The notes under the pieces: generated by a model
What the model saw: the letters and a program-made list of their open reading frames with translations, nothing else
What the model was told of the DNA's origin: nothing
Databases searched by the model: none
Part shown: piece by piece, positions 54,132 through 64,000 of the stretch
How positions within the stretch are numbered: position 1 is the first letter of the stretch
Layout: each line of letters starts with the position of its first letter
NCBI GenBank assembly: GCA_905331475.1
Contig: CAJNYU010003963.1
Span: 1-64,000 of the forward strand
DNA from: Rotaria socialis
Lineage: Eukaryota > Rotifera > Eurotatoria > Philodinida > Philodinidae
DNA: 64,000 bases
Direction: 5' to 3'
Translations under genes and position numbers: made by a program

Positions 54132-56021
54132 ATGGCTGATGAAATGTTTTTACCGCCACCACTATCAGCAATAGCTTATTCTTCTTATTCACCCGAATCA
54201 AAAAGCATCATTTGTGATTATCTAGACGAAGAGGAAGAAGACGAATCTATTCCAGTAGTTTATTCTCCAACACAACAATCATCAGTATTTTATGAGTATC
54301 AAAATAATCAACCATCAAAAGGACAATTGGATTTTGTCCATTATGGCCATGAAGATAATCCCGAGGAAACATCGGACTTCGTCGTTGATGTACCTATTCA
54401 ACGAGTGTCTTCCGAAGACGAGTTGAATTTTTTTGCCAAACGTAAACGTGCAAAATTCATTGGCCCCTATCTATTTGGTGATGTTATTGGACATGGTTCA
54501 TATGCAAAAGTGAAAGAATGTCTAGATGGCCGTAATTTATGTCGACGTGCTGTTAAAATCATGCAAGCACGTCGCCTACGTAAAACACCACACGGAGAAG
54601 AAATGGCTGAAACAGAAATACGTTTATTAAAAAAATTAAATCATCCAAATGTAATACGATTACATGATTTTATACGAAATAATGAAAAACAAAAATTATA
54701 TTTATTTATTGATTTATGCGTTGTCTCTTTACAAGATATGCTTGATGCTAACGAACACAAACAACAGCTAAAAACATTTCCGACGTGGCAAGCACATAAT
54801 TATTTCGTACAGTTAATTAACGGACTAGAATATCTGCATTCAAAACTTATTATTCATAACGATATTAAGTATGCATAATAAATAGCTATTCTTTCTTACA
54901 AAAAAAGCCGATAGCAGTCCACTAGACTTTCATATTTTTCTCTACAAAATTATTCTTGTCGTAGAGAAAGTTTAGATTATCTCTATTCTATTTTATTTAG
55001 GCCAGGAAATCTATTGATCACTGTTGATCATCAATTGAAAATTACTGATTTCGGAACAGCTGAACAACTTGATATGTAAGTTTTTTTTTGGCAACGGAAT
55101 TATTTCAAAAACTTGCTTTTTTTTCCTTCTTAATACTTAGGTTCAGCCCTGATGATACAATTAAACGTAGTCAAGGTATGTAGTTTAATAATTAAAATAG
55201 ATTATTTCTTGAAAATCAGTTCGCCGTAAACATTTCAAATCCTTCTTTTTGTTCCTAACGAGCGTCCGGCGATTAAGATATAACAATCAGCTATTTCTCT
55301 AGGGATCTAAAAATCATTCTATCGATTCAGAGAATATCTTCTACCTATAACGACTTAATTAGTTCGATACTAGAGGAATGAGTCTTTGTAAAAGGCATGT
55401 ACATATGTAGGTACTCCTGCTTTCCAATGTCCTGAAATTGCTAATGGTGAAGATACTTATAATGGATTTTCTATTGATATATGGTCATGTGGTGTCACAT
55501 TATATAATCTTGTCACTGGACACTTACCATTTGATGCTGATAATATTTATCTATTGTTTCAAACTATTGGTAAAGGTGTTTATATAATACCCAGTGATAT
55601 GGAAACGAATTTAACTACACTCATTCATGGTTTATTACATATTGATAATCGTTTACGTTTCACAGTACAACAAATAAAACAACACGATTGGTTTCGAAGA
55701 CGACCACCACGTACTTTTGACTATTTGCCATTTCCTAGTTTAGCATTAAATCGTTTTCAAACATTTAAAATGTATGATTATCTGAGTGAATTACATCAAC
55801 CATCAGTTAAATTCGAGAATAGTAATCAAGATGAACCAATGAAAGTATCGGACCATTCTATGGCGAACGTGAAGGCAACATTTGACAATCAATCTAATCA
55901 ACAAGAAATAGAACAGAATGGTCGATCAACACTTACTTGTAATGAAACCATGAGTGGTCAAAATATAAATCAAATTAAAATACGAAATAGACGTGAAGCT
56001 CGTATATGCTCTATATCATAA
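54132..56021 (+). CDS. STK11: LKB1/STK11 master kinase
   Basis: Four exons (54132-54868, 55001-55075, 55141-55175, 55411-56021) join in frame to 485 residues. LKB1 activates AMPK-family kinases in complex with STRAD and MO25. The kinase domain starts near residue 113: GPYLFGDVIGHGSYAKVKEC (third Gly of the loop is Ala), the catalytic Lys in RRAVKIM, and NDIKPGN where LKB1 normally has HKDIKPGN. DFGTAEQL stands for the usual DLGVAEAL. The activation region [35 protein letters not shown] is very like vertebrate LKB1, as is the end RFTVQQIKQHDWFRRRPP. The first 110 residues are acidic and disordered. The last four residues are CSIS, a CAAX box for prenylation, as in other LKB1 proteins. The upstream divergent gene is unrelated. 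Confidence 0.95.
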
Positions 56022-56679
56022 AGAAATGTATTTCTCTGTACTTGTGCCTCAACTGAATGATAAGAACATTTGTGTATAGTACATTTCCCTCCTGTTGTCT
56101 TTCTCTTTCTCTCTCTCTCTCATTATCACACATGCATATTCTGAACAGTTGTTTTCTTGTCTGTTGACACGACGAATGGCAATGCTAAGAGCATGATTAT
56201 ATTTCGTATGAATGTGTTTTTGTGTATATTATCAGTAATTAATTATTAATGGAATTTTTCATGACAAATTGAATGTTCTTTCTCTTGACTCTTTTTTTCT
56301 TCTTCTTCTTCTTCAAAGTCTTGATCTTGTTATCTCTGGTTAAAACGAAGAATAAAATTTAGAATAGGGATAAAATTTTTTAAACGATATTCGATGAAGA
56401 AAAGATGTATAATTAGATCCCAGCATTTATATGAATTCGAATTTTTCTTGTGTTTGGCGAGGCATAATACAAAGAACTATGAAAATAATTGAAATCATCA
56501 GATTTATTGCATAAACAATTCAGTTACTTCTTCCAATTACTATCTATCTATAAAATGCTTGACATAAAGTTAAGAGAAATTTGTTATTTAGCCTTGCTCA
56601 CCATTCACAAAAAAAATAGGTATGCATTGATACCGCCTATCGAGATTATAGAAAAATAAAAATGAAAGTTTATGTCCAA
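56022..56679. other. Convergent 3' flanks of LKB1 and cystinosin
   Basis: This holds only 3' untranslated and spacer sequence. CT repeats lie at 56101-56121 and a (TCT)n run at 56299-56314. Confidence 0.5.
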
Positions 56680-58031
56680 TTATGATTGCCGATGTAAAAT
56701 AGGTGTGTATTCGTCTGCATTGCTGGTTGAAAGACTAGTTCTGCTTACAATGAACGTATTTGTACGATAGAGTATATAATGTTGAACAATAAATACAATG
56801 TCGAACAACACGGAAAATAATCCAAGAGCAAATTTTGTTGGAGAACCAAATATAGATGACCAATCATTATAATTTGCTGCAAGAAGAAACATTTGTAATA
56901 CACTTAATGTGCCACCAGTAAAATCTAGTAGAATATTTCCAATAGACCAGCCTTCGGTAGATTTTCGTTTATAATTCATCCAAGCTTGTGGAAGATATTT
57001 AATAGTTGTTATGACTAATTTAACATAGGAATAAAAATAGAGTAAATTCAATGTTGACAAACGATTTGTAAGAGCGACAATTGTTGATATAAATAAAAAA
57101 ATAATTAATATGCTACCAATAATTCGAGCAATATAGGATATACGTTGTTTACCACGTTCAAAAAATACGCATTGGCCAACAGTTATGAAACATGCAAATA
57201 CAGCATGAATACTGAATAAAACCTGAAATTTAAAAACCAACAGATGATAGGTCTTGTAAAGCTCAATTATCCAGCTTCTCTATGTTGGGTAATTATGAAA
57301 AAATGAATCGTCTATTGTCCCCAGTAGATCTTATACGGTTAGTTTTTCGGGAAAAAAAAAACTCCTCCTACGTTTCTTACATCATTCAGTAATACAGGCA
57401 AAACTCCATGTGGATGTTTAGCATAATATTGCCGCTGTATATCATGTGATGTATATAAACATATATTAAATATTGAATAACATGAATGACCAAGTAGATT
57501 TAAGGCTAAAAAATCAAAATTAAGTCCAATAACACTTTGACGACGAAAATTCAATATAATTTGAGGATAAAATGATATAGACCATGCAACGAAATAAATC
57601 CAACCAACAATTTGTATTAACACATTTAATGCATTACTACGTGCTATATCAATAAGAAGAAAATCAGACATGGATGATATATTTATTTGTGGCGATTGTC
57701 CTGTTACAACAAGATGACCATTGCGAAGTGCATGTATTACAATTACTCGACTTTGATCAATACTTGTCTGTTGTGTGAATGTTATATTTGGTAGAACATT
57801 GACATAACCTTGAGTATCCGTAAGTTTATTATCGTAAAGTAATTCAATGAAGACATTGGGTGGAATTATATCTGGCACGAGGAGACGAACATTCACTGAA
57901 TGCGATTCACCAACTGTAATGCTTAGATAAGTTGGTTCAAAAGCAATTACAGATTTACTTTGATCAGCAAATGTTGTTCGATTAATTAGAAACAATATGA
58001 AAATAACTGTAGACAGAAGTTTTGCATTCAT
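56680..58031 (-). CDS. CTNS: Cystinosin (lysosomal cystine/H+ symporter)
   Basis: Two exons (57381-58031 and 56680-57222) give 397 residues, somewhat longer than vertebrate cystinosin (367). A signal peptide (about residues 1-22) is followed by a luminal domain with NxS/T sites (NITF, NISS). Seven membrane helices follow. The two PQ-loop motifs are clear: FYPQIILNFRRQSVIGLNFDF and YLPQAWMNYKRKSTEGWSIGN, the latter followed by LLDFTGGTLSVLQM. The transporter exports cystine from lysosomes using the proton gradient. The tail ends EYTPILHRQS. YTPI fits a YxxPhi lysosomal sorting signal in the position of the vertebrate GYDQL motif. It diverges from CNOT2 and converges with LKB1. Confidence 0.95.
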
Positions 58032-58743
58032 TCAATCTACAAAAAATAAAATGGCGTGATATTTCTTTAACTGTAAAATTATTTTACGGTAACGATAGGA
58101 TACAAGAAAATAAATGCATAATTAACCTCGGAAACCTTAGTTTTTTCAATAGAATAGAATTTATTTTATGATAATTCAGTTCGAGTTATTTTGAATCTTT
58201 GTTTTACGCCGACAGCTTGTAAATTAAAACGTTATTTTTTATATATTGTCGTTCTTAACAGAACTGACTGGAAATTGAATTGATTTTTTGCGAATTGAAG
58301 AAATCGACTTATCTGGATGGTTTCATCATTGTGGCAAATCAGAAGCCGCGTGTCGCCACAGGTCTTTTTATTTTCGTATTTTTTTATTTCTAAAATGTTT
58401 GGCCCACAGACAAGAATGTAAAATATCTTTTCTAAAATAAATTTGTTATGAATCTACTAATGGCATTATTGCACTAAAAGCGATTGTCGCGACTCATTTC
58501 TTCGAATGTCAATTCATCTCCATCCGGGCCCACTTTTTTCTCTGGCTAATGAACATTTTCCAGATTACTCATTAAAAAGAAAAAAAAAACAAAATATTTC
58601 TTATTCCACATAACTATTGCACATATCATCCTGAATAGCGTACATCCAGATTTTGGTTTTACTTTTTTTTATCTATTCATTATTTGCATATTTTTCTTCT
58701 ATAGAAAATAAGGAATTCTATCAATTTTTGATTTTCTAATATC
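58032..58743. promoter_or_regulatory. Divergent promoter region, cystinosin / CNOT2
   Basis: This 712-base spacer lies between two divergent starts. It is AT-rich with A- and T-runs at about 58377-58390, 58577-58590 and 58662-58670. I see no specific motif. Confidence 0.5.
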
Positions 58744-60259
58744 ATGTCTTATCTTCATTTGGCATCCAATGCCAATACATCGTCGTCATCAACTCCATCA
58801 TCTTTTTTCAATGTAAACAGTAATGGTGGAGTTTCGACAGTACCAACATCATTGTCTACAAATTCATCATCCCTACTCGGATCTATCGGTGGTGGAAAAC
58901 AATGGACGACTATTGGGCAACCATCATCATCGTCGCCTTCGTCAAGTTTATCACAACAATTATTGATGAAACAACCAAATTTTCTGAATATGCAATCAAC
59001 AACATCATCACATTTTGATAATATTCTTGGATCATCTTCTCAGACACAACTTGAGAAAAATGTAAAAACGAGATTCCTCGAAAACGTTCATTGCATTTTT
59101 TGTTTCTTTCAAAAACTCTAGTTTGAATTGCAACAAGAAGATTTTCCTCCATTACCACATCGTAATAATTTTCATGAATCATCATCATCTTCGTCGATTA
59201 ATGTTCAGCCAATTCATCCAAATCCAATTTCATCATCCAGTCATCAAACAATAACAAATGGATTTAATTCAAGTCAACAATCACAACCACAGCATTCACA
59301 ATCTCAATCGCCTGTTTCATTCAAATCTTCGATTGATGCATTAAGTACATTGATAAGTCGATATCAAGTATCTACTAATAATACTAATAAACCATCATCA
59401 ACAATAACAGATCAATATGGTCTTGTCGGTCTTTTACAAATGATTCAACAAGCAGAGAAAAATCCTGATTCGTCAATGTTACTCAATTTTGATTTAACAA
59501 CACTGGGGCTTAGTATGTGTTTGATTTTACTTTCCAGAGATCGTACAGTTCTATTCGTGGTTCTCTCATGTAATACGAATCTAGTTAAGTTTTTTTCCTT
59601 TCAATCTAACGAAAGAAACTATCTGAAAACGAAAGAAACTTAGGACCTCTTGGTGATATTATCATTTATGATTCTCTGTATTTCAAAATTCTAGGTATGG
59701 AAAGTACAAGTGATTTACATCCTTCATTTATTTCTCCATTTTCTGATAATCAAGCTCGAGCATATGAAATCGATTATCAAGTTCCAGTTGAATATCAAAT
59801 GGGCATGCAAATACGTGAAAAACTGCCTCAAGTGAATTTTTCAACGTTAAACGAAGATACTCTATTTTTTTTATTCTATTTATTTGGCAATGATTATGTG
59901 CAATTATCAGCTGCAAATGAATTATATAAACGTGATTGGCGTTATCATAAAGAAGAACGTATATGGTTAACAAGAATAAAAAATATCATGCCGGATCAAA
60001 AATATGATACGTACGAAACAGGTGTCTATTGTGTATTTGATGTTCAACTTTGGCGTAAAACACATAAAAGTATGCGAATCGATTATGATAAATTAGATGG
60101 TAAGAATTTCGAAAAACAAAATTAGAAAGGCCTTTTTTTATTTACTATTTTTACAAAATAGGTCCTGTGGTGAAACAACATCCAGATGTACTTGCATCGA
60201 AATTACTTCAACAGCAATATGCGCCTATGACATCGTATAATACAAATACATCTAGATAG
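58744..60259 (+). CDS. CNOT2: CCR4-NOT complex subunit 2 (NOT2)
   Basis: Four exons (58744-59061, 59122-59512, 59695-60099, 60162-60259) join in frame to 403 residues. CNOT2 pairs with CNOT3 and docks on CNOT1 in the deadenylase complex that shortens mRNA poly(A) tails. The N-terminal half is Ser/Asn/Gln-rich and disordered, with the typical QEDFPPLPH motif at the start of exon 2 and the YGLVGLLQMIQ ... LTTLGL block. The NOT box spans about residues 245-380, including ANELYKRDWRYHKEERIWLTRI and YETGVYCVFDVQLWRKTHK. The C-terminal tail (KLLQQQYAPMTSYNTNTSR) is short. Human CNOT2 has 540 residues; the difference lies in the disordered part. Confidence 0.95.
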
Positions 60260-61366
60260 TCGCTTTATTATTTTTTTAAAAATAAAATCGGTGTATATAA
60301 AAAAAAGAAACAGACAAAAAAACAACAACAACAACAACAACAATAAAAAATATCTTCTTGCAGTTGTACGAATGATGTCTGACAGATAACAATGCTCCTT
60401 TTTTTTGTCTCAAAAATAATATCTTGCCATTGTTATACATACATATACATATATATTATACATAGATATAGATGTTTGTGAGTGCTGTTATTTTACGTTC
60501 ACTCATATCTTCTGTTTGTTCGTCATGATGTCGTTATTTCATTCATTGTTGTGTTTAACATACTTTTCTCTTCTGCTTACTTTTTGCCCTGTCTTTTTTT
60601 CTTTCCCTTTTTACAATATATACTACACTATGTGAAAAAAAGATTGGTTGCTCTTATTCAGGCGTGAAACAACTTTCAAGGGTGTGGGTCTGGTATTACT
60701 ATATTCTTGTTCACAGTTACACCGCACACGCAGGAGAACAATCATATACTAAGACTTGTCAAGATTCTGAATCTGATCTTGTTAGATCAAGCAAAAAATC
60801 ATCGTCTCAGAAATCTTAGATCGGCACGTACCATAATATTCGTGAAAGATCTTAATATTGCATAAGATTTTATAAAACATTGTAGTCATATCTTACAATA
60901 CAGTAAGATCTTTCAAGAATGTGATGGTACGCACTGATGGAAGATTCCGCAAACAACGATTTTTTTGTATGATCTTATCTGGTATTCAAGATTTAACGCC
61001 AGATATTTAGACTTGGGCAGCCATACTCTCGCACACACCGAACGATCAAAATTCAGAATTGCTGAACAACGAATCAAAGAACTATATGATCGGTTCAACA
61101 ATACCCAGATTACACTGCGAGATCTATTACATGGACTTTCTTTTTTGCCTCGAATGAAAAATGAGATGAAATTTAATCCGTTATAACAAACTAAACTGCA
61201 TTTCTAACATTATTGACTACCACTGCTTTTATTTTACTGAAAGGACATTTTTTTGAAGGACTAAATCAAAACGACCATTTTCCGAGGACATTTTGCCTAA
61301 AGGACTTCTTTTTCCAGGGACCAAATCCCTGGGACATTTCGTGAAGGATATTTTTGCAAGGACGTT
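60260..61366. other. Intergenic with repeats
   Basis: Starts with the CNOT2 3' flank including an (ACA)n run at 60322-60343. It contains the inverted repeat at 60827-60931 and the AGGAC-rich block at about 61237-61370, listed separately. An open frame at 60965-61186 has no recognisable family. Confidence 0.5.
60827..60931. mobile_element. Inverted-repeat (MITE-like) element
   Basis: Left arm 60827-60854 (CGTACCATAATATTCGTGAAAG...) and right arm 60904-60931 pair as inverted repeats at about 24 of 28 positions, with a 49-base spacer that itself contains partial complementarity (ATAAGATTT / ATATCTTA). No coding capacity. No clear target duplication, so it may be a MITE remnant or a hairpin-forming repeat. 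Confidence 0.5.
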
Positions 61367-61370
61367 CTAG
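61237..61370. repeat. Degenerate AGGAC/GGGAC short-period repeat
   Basis: About eight copies of (A/G)GGAC or AGGA(T/C)(A/T)T occur every 15-20 bases: AAAGGACATTTTT, GAAGGACTA, GAGGACATTTT, AAAGGACTTCTTTTT, GGGACCAAATCCC, GGGACATTTC, GAAGGATATTTTT and AAGGACGTT. A short hairpin (CAGGGACCAAATCCCTG) is included. It abuts the TPR fragment. Confidence 0.5.
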
Positions 61371-61664
61371 ACTGTTACCTATGACATCGGTGGCGTGTAT
61401 AGATGCATGGGCGAGCACGTAAAAGCGCTTTCATCGTATGAACACGCACTGGAAATCAGGAGAATAGCTCTTCCGGAGAATGATCGAGAGTTGGCTACTA
61501 CTTATAAGAATATTCGTGAGGTGTATGAGAACATGGGCGATTACTTGCAGGTACTATCACACTTTTTAAAAACTCAGGATATCTTGCAAAACTCGCTATC
61601 TACAACACATCCAGGTGTCGCATTGTTGAAAAATCGAGTTGGAAATTTAATGACAAAAGTGTAA
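61367..61664 (+). pseudogene. TPR-repeat fragment (kinesin-light-chain-like)
   Basis: An open frame bounded by TAG at about 61366 and the stop at 61662-61664 encodes roughly 98 residues with two tetratricopeptide units: GGVYRCMGEHVKALSSYEHALEIRR and then NIREVYENMGDYLQVLSHFLKTQDI, joined by a linker ALPENDRELATTYK. The phasing matches the kinesin-light-chain-type TPR proteins abundant in bdelloid rotifers. There is no start or upstream repeats; directly upstream is repetitive DNA. The second unit has lost typical residues. It is a relic or 3' exon of a larger gene whose 5' part I cannot find here. Confidence 0.6.
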
Positions 61665-63214
61665 TGTACTTTCTTTTTACGAAAAGAAAAGTAGTTGAAC
61701 TGTTATTTTTCTTGGCTATCGTAGTAGTAGAGATAAAATTTTTCTGTTTGAAAATTTGTTTCGACTATACGGGATACAATGACCTCCATTGCTATAGCGT
61801 GATTGAAGAAACCGACTGAAATTCTATTGAAGATAGAGTTGGCAAATATAAACCATCGCTTTTGTATATCTGAAGTGTTTGACGATTGCTGATGAAGGAA
61901 GCATAGGAATGATGGAAGTATACTTTATTATGTTCATTTATATCGTTCTCTCATATCGCTTACACCAATAAGACACATTGTCCGTGCAATCAGGAAATGA
62001 AAACGGAGAATACACGTATGAAGGAGAAAATTATCGTTGAAAACACGATTCTGTATCATGCATACTCATAACAGAAAGAACAACATAGTTCATGAGAAAG
62101 AGAGATGACAAGATAGGATTATATGTCGTGTAAAAATAGTGTTGAGAATATGGGTGTGCAGGATTGTTGAGTAGAAATATAGATATTCTATTTTAATAAT
62201 TTATCTTTGCTCGCATTCTGACTTTGCCTGCAACATATACATACATGTTATAATTGTTCAATACTGTTTCGATTCACGTGTGTAATTGTAAACTTTGTCA
62301 AGAATGTTTCTTTTAATTAATACCAGTGGTAGCCTATATGGAAAAGTTGATGACTTATCATGAAATTCTGAATTCAAATCGAATAAAATGACACCTTCAT
62401 TGAAGATAATAGAAAAACAGGGTTTTATTCTCCATTGCGATATGAATAATTTTCCAACAGTTCGAAGCCGGCTCAGAACTATGCATAAATCTCTCTTCAA
62501 GATTTATAAATTGATAGCTTTTATTTTACGAGAGCTACGATACTGCAGGGTTTCCCAAAAATATAACTCAAAGATTATAGCCAATCAATTATTCTTGCAC
62601 ATTTTTTAAATGCAGCTTTGGGATTTCACTTATTCGTCCATATCTGAATGAAACGCGCATGATTTTAGCATAAGCAACAGTTTTGTTTTGGCATGTGGTC
62701 GTGAAAAAAATATTCTTGAAAATTTGGTAAAAATCGACAAAAACTAATCGAGTGAACTTTTCAGGTTTCATCCAAAAGAGCGGCTGTTACCGAAAGAAAT
62801 TTATTTTTTAATCTACTTGTCATGTGTTAGAACATTATTTGTTAGCAAATGCTTTACAAGCGACAATCAACAGAGAATCTCACAATAAACTTTTATTCTA
62901 TTTCAAATAATATCGTACAATAGAATTCTAGTTATGTGTTTTTTATCGCAAAACATGGCTTCTGATGCTCCTCGAATATAGATATGCAACAAAAACTTTT
63001 TGTGCGTTTTTTACATCCACATCCACAACCACACCCAATTATCATACTGCTCTTATTTAAAATCATGTGCTACAATATTAAAAATATATAGACAAAGGCT
63101 TGATCTTCTTAAACCGTAAATCAATAGACAAAATGTGAATCCTATTATTCGTTTTTTCGTCGACCAAATTTATTATTTCATGCTATTCTATATATGACTA
63201 GTGCTAAATCTATC
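61665..63214. other. Intergenic region
   Basis: No coding exon is supported. The final few hundred bases should include the promoter of the S51 gene. A CCACATCCACAACCACACCC pyrimidine/purine-biased tract lies near 63015-63035. Confidence 0.45.
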
Positions 63215-64000
63215 ATGAATGCCGATTTCTTTTCTGTATTGACTTTCGTTTTTTGGTCAGCAAATCTAACAACAGCAATTTCCTTGCAATCGTTTTCTAA
63301 TGTCTCTGAAAGAAATACAGCATCGATAGGATTAATTGGTGATCCTAACGATGTAAGTGCCAGGACAGTTGGAGCTACGATAATTGTTGGCGGTGGTCAA
63401 GATGTCGATGAAGTTTATCAATGGATGATTGAAAAAGCAGGTGGTGGCGATTTTGTTGTACTGCGAGCTTCTGGTACTGATGCTTACAACAGTTATATTT
63501 ATGAATTAGGCTCCATAAATTCTGTTGAAACTCTACTCATTGATTCCCGAACGCTGGCTAACAATGCTCTAGTTGAAAAGACGATATTAAGTGCCGAGGC
63601 AGTATTTATTGCTGGTGGTGATCAAGCAAACTATGTTAACTTCTGGAAGGATACGAAGGTACATCATGCACTTAATTTTGTACGTAATGTTAAAAAAATA
63701 CCAGTTGGTGGTACGTCAGCGGGTTGTGCTATTCTAGGTGAAGCTTATTTTTCAGCACTCGAGGGAACCGTTACGTCTCCCGAAGCTCTAAACAATCCGT
63801 ACATGAACCTGGTTACACTTGGTTATAAGGATTTTATGAATCAACCCTATCTGTCCAATGTTATTACCGATAGTCATTTTGATAATCGTGATCGCCATGG
63901 TCGTCTCGTAACATTCCTTGCTCGTATGAATCATGACCATGGAATACTAGCTCGTGGTATAGGACTTGATGAATCGACTGCTGTTTGCATTGAATCCAAT
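63215..64000 (+). CDS. Secreted peptidase S51 (cyanophycinase-like), partial
   Basis: An ATG at 63215 opens 262 codons that run off the window edge with no intron, unusual here. Residues 1-21 (MNADFFSVLTFVFWSANLTTA) are a signal peptide. The rest resembles bacterial cyanophycinase-like proteins of the class-I glutamine-amidotransferase fold. Landmarks are TIIVGGGQDVDEVYQWMIEKAGGGDFVVLRASG, AEAVFIAGGDQANYVNFWK, the nucleophile elbow PVGGTSAGCAILGE (Ser in GTSAG) and DSHFDNRDRHGRLVTFLAR. The family includes serine hydrolases that cleave beta-aspartyl-arginine polymer or small peptides. The substrate here is unknown. An intronless gene with a bacterial-type sequence suggests horizontal acquisition with an added export signal; this is inference. 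Confidence 0.8.
   Translation, partial: MNADFFSVLTFVFWSANLTTAISLQSFSNVSERNTASIGLIGDPNDVSARTVGATIIVGGGQDVDEVYQWMIEKAGGGDFVVLRASGTDAYNSYIYELGSINSVETLLIDSRTLANNALVEKTILSAEAVFIAGGDQANYVNFWKDTKVHHALNFVRNVKKIPVGGTSAGCAILGEAYFSALEGTVTSPEALNNPYMNLVTLGYKDFMNQPYLSNVITDSHFDNRDRHGRLVTFLARMNHDHGILARGIGLDESTAVCIESN

Overview
This 64 kb window is animal nuclear DNA. It is AT-rich, its genes carry many short GT-AG introns (mostly 40-110 bp), and the gene set is metazoan: LKB1, SIRT1, SERINC, cystinosin, CNOT2, PP2A-B56, a NUP98-type nucleoporin, a TOCA/CIP4 F-BAR protein and mitochondrial DLD. A bdelloid rotifer is my best guess. Hints are a receptor-like 7TM pseudogene, TPR fragments of the kinesin-light-chain type, a bacterial-looking secreted peptidase S51 gene, and local paralogues that look gene-converted. 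The lineage is inferred, not shown. One base (2522) is ambiguous.

Layout. 1-6.1 kb is gene-poor and holds old repeats and a hAT transposase relic. 6.1-12.5 kb has two minus-strand genes: an 11-exon cyclic-nucleotide-binding protein and a 12-exon dihydrolipoamide dehydrogenase. 12.5-22.5 kb is sparse, with a 7TM receptor pseudogene, a small EF-hand gene and MITE-like elements. 22.5-26.2 kb is a convergent SERINC / SIRT1 pair. 27.8-36 kb is a tandem array of a secreted, probably membrane-anchored fibronectin-III family: two intact copies, one broken copy with a TTAA-type MITE in its coding exon, and one decayed copy. 36.7-49.4 kb has three minus-strand genes: PP2A-B56, a NUP98-like protein and a TOCA-type F-BAR/HR1/SH3 protein. 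51.7-60.3 kb is dense: a Gly/Gln-repeat structural-type protein, LKB1, cystinosin and CNOT2. 60.3-63.2 kb holds repeats and a TPR fragment. At 63.2 kb an intronless secreted S51 (cyanophycinase-like) gene runs off the edge.

Functional themes. Most intact genes are unrelated housekeeping genes with no sign of an operon. The signalling genes (LKB1, B56, SIRT1, CNBD protein, TOCA) lie near each other but nothing in the sequence links them. The most unusual observations are: a NUP98-type protein that stops exactly at the residues where autoproteolysis normally occurs; an in-frame MITE in an FN3 paralogue; a sharp-edged conversion tract between two FN3 genes; a receptor gene silenced by only two in-frame stops; and a probable horizontally acquired secreted S51 peptidase. 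I found no CRISPR array, rRNA gene or convincing tRNA gene. Coordinates for spliced genes are the outer limits of the coding sequence, and exon limits come from reading splice sites by eye.
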